A stretch of 64,000 nt of DNA from Acidimicrobiales bacterium (GCA_035547835.1 DASZTW010000007.1:310770-374769); one strand, 5' to 3'. Positions 50,417 to 60,038 are shown, counted from the stretch's first letter. Program-made: numbers and translations. Notes: a model not told the origin generated them from the letters alone.

Positions 50417-52677
50417 GCGGGCACTTCCCGGTTCGGCGCGAGCTGCGCAGTGACCAGCGCGTCCGGGCGGTCGAGCGCGAGGAGCAACAAGAACGGCCCG
50501 GTGTACACGAGGACCAGCGCGGCCACGACGATGCCCGAGTCGTTCGACAACCAGCCGAACACCGCGAGGGCGATCGCGGCCACGATGCCCGCGCGACGGG
50601 GCGACCCTTCTGGCAGCAGCGGTCTCCAGCCTTTGGCCACCACCAGCACGTAGAAGGCAAAGGCGGCCATCGCCGGGATGACCCAAGCCCAGGCGTTGAA
50701 GCTGCCCGCGACGTTCATCCGCCATTTCTCCTGGAGGGTCGCCACCACCATCTGACCGTTGCCGTGCCCGGCGCCGAGGAAGAACCGCCCGATGTGGGTT
50801 CGTTGGTCAGCTGGCCGCAGTGCCTCCACCCCCACCACCAGGCCCAGGGCCAGCGCGGCGGTGCCGACGGCAACCCCCACCGTGCGGCGCCGGAGTTGCC
50901 GTCCCGACAGGACCCACAGCAACAGCGACAGGACGGGGATCAGCGTCAGAATCCCGCCCACATCGGTGCCGAGCCACGAGGCGCCGTCCGCGACCACGAC
51001 CAGCACGCAGACGAGCGCGGCCGACATCCATGCTTCGGCGCGCCGACTGGCTGCCCGATCGAGCAGGGCTGCACAACCCACCACGGTGGCCCCGCCGAGC
51101 AGCGCGTAGCCCGCGTTGCCGAGCCCCGTGTACCGGGTGGCGGTGTTCGGCGCGTAACCGAAGAAGCTGCCCAGTTGGAGGTGCGAACCGGTGGCGAGGT
51201 CGAGCAGGAACGTGGCGATCGTGGCGCCGCAGATCGCCAGCAGCGGATCGAGCGGATGGCGCCGCAACCGGCTCGCCCCGAAAGCGATCAGACCCGCGAG
51301 CGCCCACGCCAACACGGACGACGTGGCACCCCGGGACACTGCGGCCGGCCACACTCGCAACCAGTACGTGGCGAGCGGCCACGCCGCGCAGAGCAGCGCG
51401 CCGATCATGAACGCTCGGCCCAGGCGCTCGGAACCACCGAGGAAGAGCAACGCTGCGGCGGCCGCCAGGTAGACCACCGCTTGGACGACCACGAACACCA
51501 CGGTCATCGGCTCGGCGGTCGCCGTCCGCGTCGCCAACACGTCGGACAGTTGCCGCGCCGCCGTGAACCCGGGTTCCCCGCCGCCGTACCGCAAGGCGCT
51601 TCCCACCATTGCTTCCGGCTGTTTGGCGCCGAGCGCCGCCAGCACTGTTGGAGCGATGTCGGTGAGCGTGACGAGGCCTCGCTGGTGGGTCGAGGGTGAC
51701 ACGAGCTGACCTCGTTCCACGCCCGCTCCGTGGGCCACGATCGGGGCGAGGGGCCAGCCCGACTTGGGCGGTGTGATGCCGACCACCAACAAGAGGGTCG
51801 TGGCGGGCAGGTGGCGCGCCACGTCGCCGAGCAGCGCGTCGGTGCGCGCGAGCGCAGCCTTGCGACTGGCGCTGGCCTCGCGGGGAGTCTGCGAGAGCAA
51901 GTAGGCGTTGGCTCGGAGCGTCTCGCCGGGATCAGCGACCACGACATCGGCCTGGGCGAGGGTCCGTCGCACCGCGGCCGTGAACGCGGCGGCATCGGTG
52001 GTGAGCCCGTACGGCGCGGCGCGGTCGGCGTGGACGGTGTCACGCGAGACGTCACCGGCGTCCACCCGCCCGTCCGGCGTGGCGACCACAGTGGCCACCG
52101 GCGCAACCCGCGTGTAGACGTTGTCGAGGGTCCGCGAGTCGGCGTTGCCGACAGCGCCGGTTCGGAGGCCAGCAGCGTGCAGCGCGGCGCCGAGCGCGCC
52201 CCCCTCGTCGTCTTGCCCGGCTGCTTTCTCCACCAGGGCGGGCATGCCCGGCACGACGACCGCGGCGCCGTCCAGCGGTGTCGCGGTCCGGCGTGCGAGC
52301 GCCTGTCCTGCGGGACCCCCCTCGTAGCTCTCGGCCGCGTCGTATGCCTCGGTGCCCAGCGAGCCGATCCGCACCCGCGTACCGGCCCCGAGCGTCGCGT
52401 ACGCCTCCGACGCGCTGGGCGCGCGGCTGCCGGTGCGCACGTTCGACGCCGCAGTGGCGCCGCTGGCCGCCAAGCGAGACAAGTTCGGCATCGTGTCAGG
52501 TTGCACGTCACCGAGCCCCAGCTGTGGGATCCCGAAGATCAGCACCTTGGAGGGACGGGTGCGAAGCGGTTCGCCGGTGGGGCGTGCGGTGCGGCTCGTG
52601 AACACCGACGCGACGATCGCCACCGTGGCCACCACACCGGCACCGACCACCAGCCGCTTCGAGGGTGTGATGCTCAC
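50413..52677 (-). CDS. Paralogous alkaline-phosphatase-like membrane protein without the GT2 domain
   Basis: 754 residues, beginning with a membrane anchor (8-24) and then an ectodomain like that of the next gene: KVLIFGIPQLGLGDV, SRAPSASEAYATLGAG and LVTLTDIAPTVLAALG. About eleven hydrophobic segments follow. Both proteins share DQRTHxGRFFLG and a loop DGAxWLGxDVGGIL, so they are paralogs. The alkaline-phosphatase-like nucleophile zone is recognisable, but the metal ligands are incomplete, and activity is doubtful. GTG 52677 overlaps the murJ stop (GTGA); the frame upstream of it is a shadow of murJ. It may form a complex with the GT2 fusion. Confidence 0.75.
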   Translation of the reverse strand: MSITPSKRLVVGAGVVATVAIVASVFTSRTARPTGEPLRTRPSKVLIFGIPQLGLGDVQPDTMPNLSRLAASGATAASNVRTGSRAPSASEAYATLGAGTRVRIGSLGTEAYDAAESYEGGPAGQALARRTATPLDGAAVVVPGMPALVEKAAGQDDEGGALGAALHAAGLRTGAVGNADSRTLDNVYTRVAPVATVVATPDGRVDAGDVSRDTVHADRAAPYGLTTDAAAFTAAVRRTLAQADVVVADPGETLRANAYLLSQTPREASASRKAALARTDALLGDVARHLPATTLLLVVGITPPKSGWPLAPIVAHGAGVERGQLVSPSTHQRGLVTLTDIAPTVLAALGAKQPEAMVGSALRYGGGEPGFTAARQLSDVLATRTATAEPMTVVFVVVQAVVYLAAAAALLFLGGSERLGRAFMIGALLCAAWPLATYWLRVWPAAVSRGATSSVLAWALAGLIAFGASRLRRHPLDPLLAICGATIATFLLDLATGSHLQLGSFFGYAPNTATRYTGLGNAGYALLGGATVVGCAALLDRAASRRAEAWMSAALVCVLVVVADGASWLGTDVGGILTLIPVLSLLLWVLSGRQLRRRTVGVAVGTAALALGLVVGVEALRPADQRTHIGRFFLGAGHGNGQMVVATLQEKWRMNVAGSFNAWAWVIPAMAAFAFYVLVVAKGWRPLLPEGSPRRAGIVAAIALAVFGWLSNDSGIVVAALVLVYTGPFLLLLALDRPDALVTAQLAPNREVPA

Positions 52678-54365
52678 GCCGCGCGCCCCCCGCCCAGCCG
52701 TGCCGGCAACCGTCGTCGGAAGACCTCGATCTCCGGCGCCCCGGACACGACCAGGAACCCCACGTACAGCACGGGCCCGAGTGCTGCCACGGCCGCGCCC
52801 GCTGCGACCGCATGAAGACGACCCCGCCAACCGATGGATACCGCGACGACGACCGCAGCAGCGGTTGCGATCAGTGCACCTGTGAGGGCCCGACCGACGC
52901 TCGCGGCGACGGGCACCGGAACCGCGAGGTCGTGACGGATGAGCAGGAACAAGGCGACGGACCCTGCGGTGACGGCTACCGCGTTGATGACCCCGAACGA
53001 CACCAACAGCGCGACGCCGTGCCCCAGGGACGTGGCGACGACCATCCCGACGATGGACGCGCTGGTGACACCGGCGTTCACCACCGTCGGCCGGCGCACG
53101 TCGCCGAGCGCGTAGCTCGCTCTGGTCAGCAGGTAGTAGCTGCTGTAGCCGGCGAGCCCGACCAGGTAGCCGGCGAGCACCAGCGCAACCAGCCGGGCGC
53201 CCGACGCGTCGAGCTGGCCGAGCCGCACCAACGACAGCGCAGCCGGGGCCGCGGCCCCCATCAAGCCGGCGGCGGGAAGCAAGAGGACCAGCATGGTGCG
53301 CAGCCCGAGGCTGAGATCGCCCGCGAACTGCGCTCGTTGGTCGGGAGCGGACTGGCGGGACAACCGCGGGAACAGCGCCGTGAAGATCGGGTGCGCAAGC
53401 AGCGCGTGTGGCAACAAGAAGAACGTGAACGCCGTCTGGTAGGCGATCACGCCGCCATCCACCCGCCCTGCGAGGATGATCGTGACCCCGATCAGCACCT
53501 CGTTCAACCCGATGTGGCCCGCGCCCCACAGACCTTGTCGAGCGAGCGGTCGAAGGTCGACATCGGGCGCATGCCACCGCACGCCGATGCCGAGCCCGCA
53601 CCGTCGCAGTGCAAACAACGGCACCGCGGTCATCACGAGCGTGCCCGCGAGCGTCCCACCGCCAAGGAGCACTTTCTCCCCGCCGGTGAGCGACAGGCCG
53701 CGACTGGGGTCGTGCACGATCGCGAACGCGACCATCGTGGCGATCACCAAGATGTTGTTGAACACCGGCGCGATCGAAGTGGCCACGAAGCGGTGATCGG
53801 CTTGCAGCACCGCGCTGGCCACGGACCCCCAGGCGTACAGCAGCAGCTGCGGGAGGATGAACACCAACAAGAACGCGCCGAGGTCGATCTGCTGTGGGCG
53901 CGACGGGTCGTTCACGCCGGCGGTGAGCACCCGCATGATCCAGTGCGACCCGGCCATGCCCACGACCACCACCACGCTGAGCGCCGCCAGGCCGCGGCCG
54001 ACGAGGGCGCTGCCGAGATCGCGCGCCCGGCGGGTGTCATGGTCACCGAGCAGCTGCACGAAGCTGGGCACCAGCACCGCGAACAGCAAGCCGCCGGCGA
54101 GAAGCTCGAACAGCACGTTCGACACCTCGTTCGCTCGCTGGTACGCGTCGCCCAAGGTCGCGATCCCGAGCGCGCCGGCGATGGCGATGACGCGCACGAA
54201 GCCGGTGACCCGAGAGACGGAGTTCCACAACGTGATCGTGGCGGCCGCCCGACCCATCTCTGCGCGGCGGCTCCTGGCCGCGCCTCGGGCGTCGGGGGTC
54301 GTGGTCAGCTCGCTCGGCGCCGGAAGTGCCGACGCGACGGCGTCGGCCGGATCGTCGGGCTCCAC
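52674..54365 (-). CDS. murJ: Lipid II flippase-like MurJ/MviN protein
   Basis: The 563-residue protein has fourteen predicted membrane helices and family segments SRVTGFVRVIAIAGALG (51-67), GDAYQRANEVSNVLFELLAGG and LFAVLVPSF. It belongs to the MOP superfamily that flips lipid-linked cell-wall precursors. The N-terminus has a 35-residue polar extension. GTG 54365 follows steB by 6 bp. It lies in the steA-steB operon rather than near murein genes, and could serve peptidoglycan or the glycan of the downstream genes. No pseudokinase domain as in mycobacterial MurJ is visible. Confidence 0.92.
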   Translation of the reverse strand: MEPDDPADAVASALPAPSELTTTPDARGAARSRRAEMGRAAATITLWNSVSRVTGFVRVIAIAGALGIATLGDAYQRANEVSNVLFELLAGGLLFAVLVPSFVQLLGDHDTRRARDLGSALVGRGLAALSVVVVVGMAGSHWIMRVLTAGVNDPSRPQQIDLGAFLLVFILPQLLLYAWGSVASAVLQADHRFVATSIAPVFNNILVIATMVAFAIVHDPSRGLSLTGGEKVLLGGGTLAGTLVMTAVPLFALRRCGLGIGVRWHAPDVDLRPLARQGLWGAGHIGLNEVLIGVTIILAGRVDGGVIAYQTAFTFFLLPHALLAHPIFTALFPRLSRQSAPDQRAQFAGDLSLGLRTMLVLLLPAAGLMGAAAPAALSLVRLGQLDASGARLVALVLAGYLVGLAGYSSYYLLTRASYALGDVRRPTVVNAGVTSASIVGMVVATSLGHGVALLVSFGVINAVAVTAGSVALFLLIRHDLAVPVPVAASVGRALTGALIATAAAVVVAVSIGWRGRLHAVAAGAAVAALGPVLYVGFLVVSGAPEIEVFRRRLPARLGGGRAA

Positions 54366-54371
54366 GTCCAG

Positions 54372-55463
54372 TCAGCTGCCCGTTGGCGCCAGGGCGGTCG
54401 CGCCGCTGCCGAGGCCGTAGTGGCCGTAGGACCGCTTCTCGACGTCGGCGAGCGCGAGCACGAGCGCCAACTGTCCGGCAAAGAGCTCCAGATCGTTCAC
54501 CGTCGACAGCCGGCCGTCGAGCGATTTGTCGTCACGGATGGGGCCCAAGAACCAGTCGCGCACCGTGTCCGGTGTCGAGGCCTTGGCGGGGTCCGGGTCT
54601 GCGAACGAGCCCACCACCAGCGGTGCCGGGCCCGATCTGGTGATCGCGCGCAGCAGGGGGACGATGAATTGCCCGTCGACCCCCGTCGAGGTGGCGGACC
54701 CCGGCGGGGTCTCCGGCTCGCCGAGCACGACGACGCGCACGCCGCGCGTCGCCAGCAATTGGGCGATCTGGAGCCGGCTGTTGGTGGGGTCGACATGGAC
54801 GAAGCCCGCTTCTTGGAGGTCGGCGAGCAACGACGATTGCGCGGCTGGCGCAGTCGTGGTGGTCGTCGACGACGTGTCGGGCGAGGTGGTGTCGCCAGGT
54901 GCCGGCGCCGCAGGCGGCGGCGGGGCCTGTGTCATCGTTCGCAACTCGGCGCCGAGCACGTCAGCCGTTCGGGTCCAGAGCCGGGTCGCGGAAGGTGTGG
55001 ACGTGCCCGACGACGTGGTCGAACTGCTCTCCACGAGATCGGCGAGCTTCTGGCGGTTGCCGTGATCGCTGCCGATGCCGCCGAGGCGGTCGTCGATCGT
55101 GATGGTTGCCTCGAGCCGGACTCCTGCCGCGACCAGCGTCGCCTGCGCCTGACGGAGATAGCTCGAATCGACCGCCGGCGTGGCCACCACCACGACCGGG
55201 ACATCGGTGAGCCGATCGCCGACCACGAGCGGCACGAGCCGGTCGATGGCCTTGCCGTTCGCGCTGTTGAGGCTGTTCAGCTGGCTCTGGAGCAGCGAGT
55301 TCTCCTGCTTCGTCTGGCTGATGCCGTTCTCGGCTTTGGAGATGCGGGTGCGGAGATCGGCGACCGTCGCCTTGGAGATCACGGTCGAGCCCATGGCGAT
55401 GCCGATGGCGAGCGCCAAGAAGACCGCGACGATGCTCACCACGTGGTAGCGCAAGTTGATCAT
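54372..55463 (-). CDS. steB: SteB/MctB-like protein
   Basis: A 363-residue protein beginning MINLRYHVVSIVAVFLALAIG, the start of the MctB family, with one N-terminal membrane helix and a coiled coil (SKAENGISQTKQENSLLQSQ, about 41-60). A Pro/Thr-rich linker with STTTTTA lies near 200-225. In M. tuberculosis the ortholog Rv1698 (MctB) is linked with copper; in Corynebacterium SteB acts with SteA in cell separation. The neighbour order supports the SteB role. ATG 55463 is 16 bp after the steA stop. Confidence 0.9.
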   Translation of the reverse strand: MINLRYHVVSIVAVFLALAIGIAMGSTVISKATVADLRTRISKAENGISQTKQENSLLQSQLNSLNSANGKAIDRLVPLVVGDRLTDVPVVVVATPAVDSSYLRQAQATLVAAGVRLEATITIDDRLGGIGSDHGNRQKLADLVESSSTTSSGTSTPSATRLWTRTADVLGAELRTMTQAPPPPAAPAPGDTTSPDTSSTTTTTAPAAQSSLLADLQEAGFVHVDPTNSRLQIAQLLATRGVRVVVLGEPETPPGSATSTGVDGQFIVPLLRAITRSGPAPLVVGSFADPDPAKASTPDTVRDWFLGPIRDDKSLDGRLSTVNDLELFAGQLALVLALADVEKRSYGHYGLGSGATALAPTGS

Positions 55464-55479
55464 GCAGACGTTCCGTCCC

Positions 55480-56634
55480 TCACTTGAACTGGAGCAGGAA
55501 GCCTCGGACGAACAAGCGCAACGGCTCGCTCACCAGCACGATCACCAACAGCGCGATGAACGCCGCCACCACGAGCATGGTCAGATCGCGCTTGCGGACC
55601 CGATGCTGGTAGAGCCGACTCACCCCTTTGGCGTCGACGAGGATCGGCCCCACCTTCATCCGCACCAGGAACGTGGAGGCCATGCCTGCTCGGCCCTTGT
55701 CGAGGAACTCGACCATCGAGTTGTGGGTCCCCACGGCCACGATCAGCTCCGCGCCTTTGTTCTCGGCCAGCAGCATGGCGACGTCTTCGCTGGTGCCGGT
55801 GGCCACCAGCAACTGGTAGCGGAGACCGAGATCGTCGAGGCGCTGGGCCCCCGGAGCGGTACCGTCGCGATACGCGTGTACGACCAGCGCGGCGCCACAC
55901 CGCAGCGCTTCCTCTGACACGGAGTCCATGTCGCCGATCACGACATCGGGCTTGCGACCCATCTCGAGCAACGCGTCGGCACCGCCGTCGACGCCCACCA
56001 GCAAGGGCTGCATCTCGGCCAGGTATCCGCTGCGCTGCAACACCCGCAGGTCGTCCTTGTAGTCGTGGCCGCGCACGACCACGAGCACATGGCGGTTCTG
56101 GAACTCGACGGGCACATCGGGCAGGTCGAGGTCGTCGACCAGCAGGTGCTTCTCCTTGCGGAGGTACTCGAGCGTGTTGGCAGCGAACTTCTCGAGCTCC
56201 CGATTGACGCGCTGGCGCGCGACGTCGAGGCTGACCTCGATCGAATCGGCGTCCTGGCGCTCGCCCGACGCGCAAGTGGCGCCGTCGACCACGAGATCGT
56301 TGCCGAGGATCGTGACCTCGGCACCGTCGTCGACCAGCTCCATCACCTTGGATCCCACGCCGTCGAGCAGCGCGATGCCTGCGTTCACGATCAGGAGCGG
56401 TCCGAGGTTCGGGTAGCGACCGGTCACCGACGCAGCCGCGTTCACGACGGCGACGACACCGGACTCGACCAGCGTCTCCGCCGCCACACGGTCGATGTCG
56501 GCGTGGTCGATCACGGCGATCTCCCCAGGCACCAACCGCTTCACCAGATCCTTGGTTCGACGATCGACCCGCGCCGTGCCGAAGATCGGAAGGTCGACCG
56601 CGTCAGGAGCGTCTTCGCGCCGGAACAACATCAA
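55480..56634 (-). CDS. steA: Cytokinetic ring protein SteA
   Basis: A 384-residue protein with GTARVDRRTKDLVKRLVPGEIAVIDHADID (here GTARVDRRTKDLVKRL) near the N-terminus. The central part resembles thiamine pyrophosphokinase (VGVDGGADALLEMGRKPDVVIGDMDSVS, given as GADALLEMGRKPDVVIGD), and one C-terminal membrane segment is near 350-378. In Corynebacterium SteA works with SteB and RipA for daughter-cell separation. ATG overlaps the recN stop as ATGA, with AAGGAGAGG upstream. Confidence 0.92.
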   Translation of the reverse strand: MMLFRREDAPDAVDLPIFGTARVDRRTKDLVKRLVPGEIAVIDHADIDRVAAETLVESGVVAVVNAAASVTGRYPNLGPLLIVNAGIALLDGVGSKVMELVDDGAEVTILGNDLVVDGATCASGERQDADSIEVSLDVARQRVNRELEKFAANTLEYLRKEKHLLVDDLDLPDVPVEFQNRHVLVVVRGHDYKDDLRVLQRSGYLAEMQPLLVGVDGGADALLEMGRKPDVVIGDMDSVSEEALRCGAALVVHAYRDGTAPGAQRLDDLGLRYQLLVATGTSEDVAMLLAENKGAELIVAVGTHNSMVEFLDKGRAGMASTFLVRMKVGPILVDAKGVSRLYQHRVRKRDLTMLVVAAFIALLVIVLVSEPLRLFVRGFLLQFK

Positions 56635-58268
56635 CGCCTCTCCTTCCGCGATCCTCGTCGGGCAGACGCAAGGAGTTCCCTTGCGTGTTCGTGCGCAGTC
56701 TTGCTCCCCGAAGCACCGGACAACATTCGGGCGATCTCTCCGACCCGACTGTCGTCGTCGAGCGGCCGCGCCTGGGCGGCGGTCTGATCGCCGCGCTGGT
56801 CCTTCGTGACCTGCACCTGGTGGTCCGCGCAGGCGGCGACCTGGGGCAGATGGGTCACGACGAGCACCTGGTGGCGACTCCCCACTTCGGCAAGGGCTCG
56901 CCCCACCGCACGCGCGGCCTCACCGCCGATGCCGGCGTCGACTTCGTCGAACACGAGGGTGGGCGGCGCCTTGGTGAGGACCAACCGGATCGCCAACATG
57001 ATGCGTGCCAGCTCACCGCCCGACGCGACTTTGGCGAGAGGGAGAGGCGGCGTACCAGGGTTGGCCGCGACGAGGAACTGCACGTCGTCGCCCGCCCGGC
57101 CCTCGACCTCGATCTCGATCTCCACCTTCGGCATCGCCAGCGCGCGCAACTCGGCACGGATCCGCGACGCCAACTCCGGGGCTGCCGCGCGGCGCGCGGC
57201 GCGGATCGCGGTCTCCGCAGCTTCCACTTCCGCGGCCGCCTGGCCGCGCGACGCTTCGAGGGCCGCGGCCCGTGCCTCGTGATGCTCCAGCTCGTCGAGG
57301 CGACCAGCGATGTCCACGCCGTACGCGATGGTGTCGGCCAGCGTGCCCGTGCGTTCCGGGTGGGCGCTGCCCTCGACGGACGCGGTGCCGTACTTGCGTC
57401 GCAGCTCGTGGAGGCGTTGGCGCCGAGCACGAACCTCGGCCAGCCGTTCCGGATCGTCGACGATCGCTTCTGCCGCAGCGCGCAGCTCGCTCGCGAGGTC
57501 GGCCAGCTCGGCGACCAGCCCGCGCAGGCGCCCCTCGATCTCGCGGAAGGGCGAGCGGGCGTCGATGGCGCGCAACGCCTCGCTCAAGCGGTCGCTCCCG
57601 CCTCCGTCGTCGGCCAGTGACACCAGCGCCTCGGCTGCAGCCGTGCGGTGTGCCACCGCGTCGGCGAGACCGTCCTCGGTGGCCTCGAGCCGGTCGTCCT
57701 CGTCGGGACCTTCGATGGCGGCCTCGTGGAGCTCGGCGAGTTGGAATCGCAAGAGGTCGACTTCGCGAGCGCGTGCACCTGCGTCGCCGCCGAAGGTCGC
57801 CAGCTCCGCGTCGAGGGTCGCCAGGCGATCGCGCGCGTCGTGCAGCGGCCTCGAGTCGACGCCGGCGAACTCGTCGAGCGTGGCCCGTTGCGCAGCGGCA
57901 GCGAGCAGCGACTGGTGCGCGTGCTGGCCGTGCAGGTCGACCAGGCGCGCTCCCCACTCGGCCAGCACCGCGGCGGTGGCCATGCGACCGTTGACGTACG
58001 CCCGCGACCGACCCTGGGCCGGGATCTGCCGCGTGAGCACCACCTCGTCGTCGTCGTCGAGCGCGAAGCGACCTTCGACCGTGGCTTCTTCGGCGCCAGG
58101 ACGGACGAGCACGCTGTCGGCCCGACCACCCACCAACAACGCGATGGCCTCTACCAGCATGGTCTTGCCCGCACCGGTCTCCCCGGTGAGCGCCGTCATC
58201 CCCGGACCGACGATCAGGCGCAGCTCGTCGATCACGCCCAAGTCGCGCACCGCCAGCTCCACGAGCAT
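56631..58268 (-). CDS. recN: DNA repair protein RecN
   Basis: A 545-residue SMC-like ATPase of recombinational repair. The Walker A motif is LTGETGAGKTM (28-38), and VFDEVDAGIGGEAARAVG is the Walker B/signature zone near the C-terminus; the middle is a long coiled coil. KVASGGELARIMLAIRLV is the ABC signature. ATG 58268 has GAGGA 8 nt upstream. It starts 10 bp after nadK. Confidence 0.96.
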   Translation of the reverse strand: MLVELAVRDLGVIDELRLIVGPGMTALTGETGAGKTMLVEAIALLVGGRADSVLVRPGAEEATVEGRFALDDDDEVVLTRQIPAQGRSRAYVNGRMATAAVLAEWGARLVDLHGQHAHQSLLAAAAQRATLDEFAGVDSRPLHDARDRLATLDAELATFGGDAGARAREVDLLRFQLAELHEAAIEGPDEDDRLEATEDGLADAVAHRTAAAEALVSLADDGGGSDRLSEALRAIDARSPFREIEGRLRGLVAELADLASELRAAAEAIVDDPERLAEVRARRQRLHELRRKYGTASVEGSAHPERTGTLADTIAYGVDIAGRLDELEHHEARAAALEASRGQAAAEVEAAETAIRAARRAAAPELASRIRAELRALAMPKVEIEIEVEGRAGDDVQFLVAANPGTPPLPLAKVASGGELARIMLAIRLVLTKAPPTLVFDEVDAGIGGEAARAVGRALAEVGSRHQVLVVTHLPQVAACADHQVQVTKDQRGDQTAAQARPLDDDSRVGEIARMLSGASGSKTAHEHARELLASARRGSRKERR

Positions 58269-58278
58269 CAGCGGGTCC

Positions 58279-59145
58279 TCAACGGTCGTTCAGCCCGAAC
58301 TTGGCCTTCAGGATGCGGTGGAAGTCATGCTCACCGAAGCGGACGAACCGGGCAACACGGTCGGCCGCCTTGCACACCAGTGCATCGCCTTCTTGCAGCT
58401 CGCCGAGGTTGCGGCCGTCGATGAACAGGGCCGTGGGCCGGTGGCCCGCCACCTCCAGCCGGATCTCCGTGTCGGGCTCCAACACCATCGACCGGTCGAA
58501 CAGCATGTGGGCGGACACCGGCGTGAGGAGCGTGGCGCGATGGGTGGGCGCCACGATCGGACCGCGCACTGAGAACGAGTAAGCGGTCGAGCCGGTCGGC
58601 GTCGCGAGGATCAGCCCGTCCGCGGCGTACCGCGTGAAGAACTCGCCGTCGAAGTAGACCGCGACCAGCACCGTGTGACCGATGGGCGTCTTTTCGACCA
58701 CCACCTCGTTCAGCGCGAACTGGGTGACGCCACCGAGGTCGACCGCACCGGAGGGCGCGTCGACGCGCACCGCGAGCAACATCCGTTCCTCGACGCGGTG
58801 CTCCCCTGCCATGAACGCCTCGAGCGCATGCTCGAGGTCGGTGGGCTCGACCTCGGTCAAGTAGCCGAGCTGACCGACGTTGACCCCGAGCAGTGGCACA
58901 CCGGCCTCGCGGAACAGCTCGACAGCGCGCAGGACCGTACCGTCGCCCCCGAGCGTGACGCAGAGATCGAGACCTTCGATCAGGTCGAGGCCCGAGCGCG
59001 CCAGATCCGGCCGGTCGACCACCTGCGCGTCGTCGACCGGGAGGCGCACACCATGACCCCGCTTGGTGAGCCAGGTCAGGGCCTCCCGCGCGTAGTCAGC
59101 CGCGGCGGGCCGCTCGTGGTGGACGACCAGACCGACCTCAGCCAC
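58279..59145 (-). CDS. nadK: NAD kinase
   Basis: The 288-residue protein phosphorylates NAD to NADP. CVTLGGDGTVLRA holds the GGDGT catalytic motif, and NEVVVEK and DGLILATPTGSTAYSFS are the NAD-binding parts. GTG 59145 is chosen because it overlaps the tlyA stop by 8 bp. The tlyA-nadK-recN order matches M. tuberculosis Rv1694-Rv1696. Confidence 0.96.
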   Translation of the reverse strand: MAEVGLVVHHERPAAADYAREALTWLTKRGHGVRLPVDDAQVVDRPDLARSGLDLIEGLDLCVTLGGDGTVLRAVELFREAGVPLLGVNVGQLGYLTEVEPTDLEHALEAFMAGEHRVEERMLLAVRVDAPSGAVDLGGVTQFALNEVVVEKTPIGHTVLVAVYFDGEFFTRYAADGLILATPTGSTAYSFSVRGPIVAPTHRATLLTPVSAHMLFDRSMVLEPDTEIRLEVAGHRPTALFIDGRNLGELQEGDALVCKAADRVARFVRFGEHDFHRILKAKFGLNDR

Positions 59146-59980
59146 GGGGTCGCCTCGGGTCGCCGTCGTCGGGGGCCAGCCCGGCCGACCGCAGATCGCC
59201 CGGCGTGAGCTGGGCTTGGATCGTGGCACCAGGTTCGGGGAGCTGCAGCCAGAGCAGGAACTCGACGTTGCCGTCGGCACCCCTCAGCGGAGATCTCATG
59301 ACCCCCATGATGGCGGCTCCGAGCTCGGCAAAGCGGGTTCCGACCCGCTCGAGCACGTCGGCCCACACGTCGGGATCGGTCACCACTCCCCTGCCCTTGC
59401 TCACGATCGCCCGTCCAGCCTCGAACTGCGGCTTCACGAGCAGCACAGCTTCACCACCGGGACCGAGAAGCGACCGCAGCGCCGGCGCGACCGTCGTCAG
59501 CGAGATGAAGGACAGGTCGGCGACGAGTACGGCGAACGGGGCGCCCAAGGCACCCGGGTCGACGTCGCGCACGTTGGTGCGCTCGTGCACCTCGACGCGG
59601 GGGTCGCTCCGCAGGTGCTCGTGCAGCTGGTGGGTGCCGACGTCGAGCGCGACCACGCTGGTTGCGCCGGACTGCAGCAGGCAGTCGGTGAAGCCGCCAG
59701 TGGAGGACCCCACGTCGATCGCACGGGTGCCGGTGACGGCGATGCCGAACTGCTCGAGCGCTGCCGCGAGCTTCTCGCCGCCGCGGCTGACATAACGGGG
59801 CCCGGGGCCGGCCACCAGGACCGGCTCGCCTGCAGCCACCAGACGGGCAGCTTTGGAGGACGGTGCTCCGCTCACCGTGACGCGGCCGTCGGCGATCATC
59901 GCTCGGGCCGCTGCCCGGCTTGGTGCGAGGCCGCGGCGGACGAGCTCCGTGTCGAGCCGACGGCGCGGTTGGGCGCTCAC
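59138..59980 (-). CDS. tlyA: TlyA-family rRNA 2'-O-methyltransferase
   Basis: The 280-residue protein has an N-terminal S4 RNA-binding domain (RRLDTELVRRGLAPSRAAAR) and an FtsJ-type methyltransferase domain with IDVGSSTGGFTDCLL (SAM loop), VALDVG and VADLSFISL. In mycobacteria TlyA methylates 16S C1409 and 23S C1920. Lys and Asp of the K-D-K-E set are plausible (RGGEKL, ADLSF, LLVKPQFEAG). GTG 59980 is the first start. It leads the nine-gene operon reading to 46662. Confidence 0.95.
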   Translation of the reverse strand: MSAQPRRRLDTELVRRGLAPSRAAARAMIADGRVTVSGAPSSKAARLVAAGEPVLVAGPGPRYVSRGGEKLAAALEQFGIAVTGTRAIDVGSSTGGFTDCLLQSGATSVVALDVGTHQLHEHLRSDPRVEVHERTNVRDVDPGALGAPFAVLVADLSFISLTTVAPALRSLLGPGGEAVLLVKPQFEAGRAIVSKGRGVVTDPDVWADVLERVGTRFAELGAAIMGVMRSPLRGADGNVEFLLWLQLPEPGATIQAQLTPGDLRSAGLAPDDGDPRRPRG

Positions 59981-60038
59981 GGCCGCTTCACCCGCACCGA
60001 CCGGACCGGGCGTCGCCCGCCATGGCGGGAGTCAGGTG

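Noticed and set aside
50419..50725. Extension of the GT2 fusion frame upstream of ATG 50416
   Set aside because: It lies inside the paralogous gene in another frame and has no domain features.
52812..55487. An 891-residue frame on the plus strand
   Set aside because: It mirrors murJ and steB. It is His/Arg/Asp/Gln-rich without any recognisable motif, so it is a shadow.
58279..58281. nadK stop as part of a -10 box for recN (also a 10-nt gap)
   Set aside because: The stop is TGA, so there is no TAnnnT; GAGGA serves as a ribosome binding site instead.
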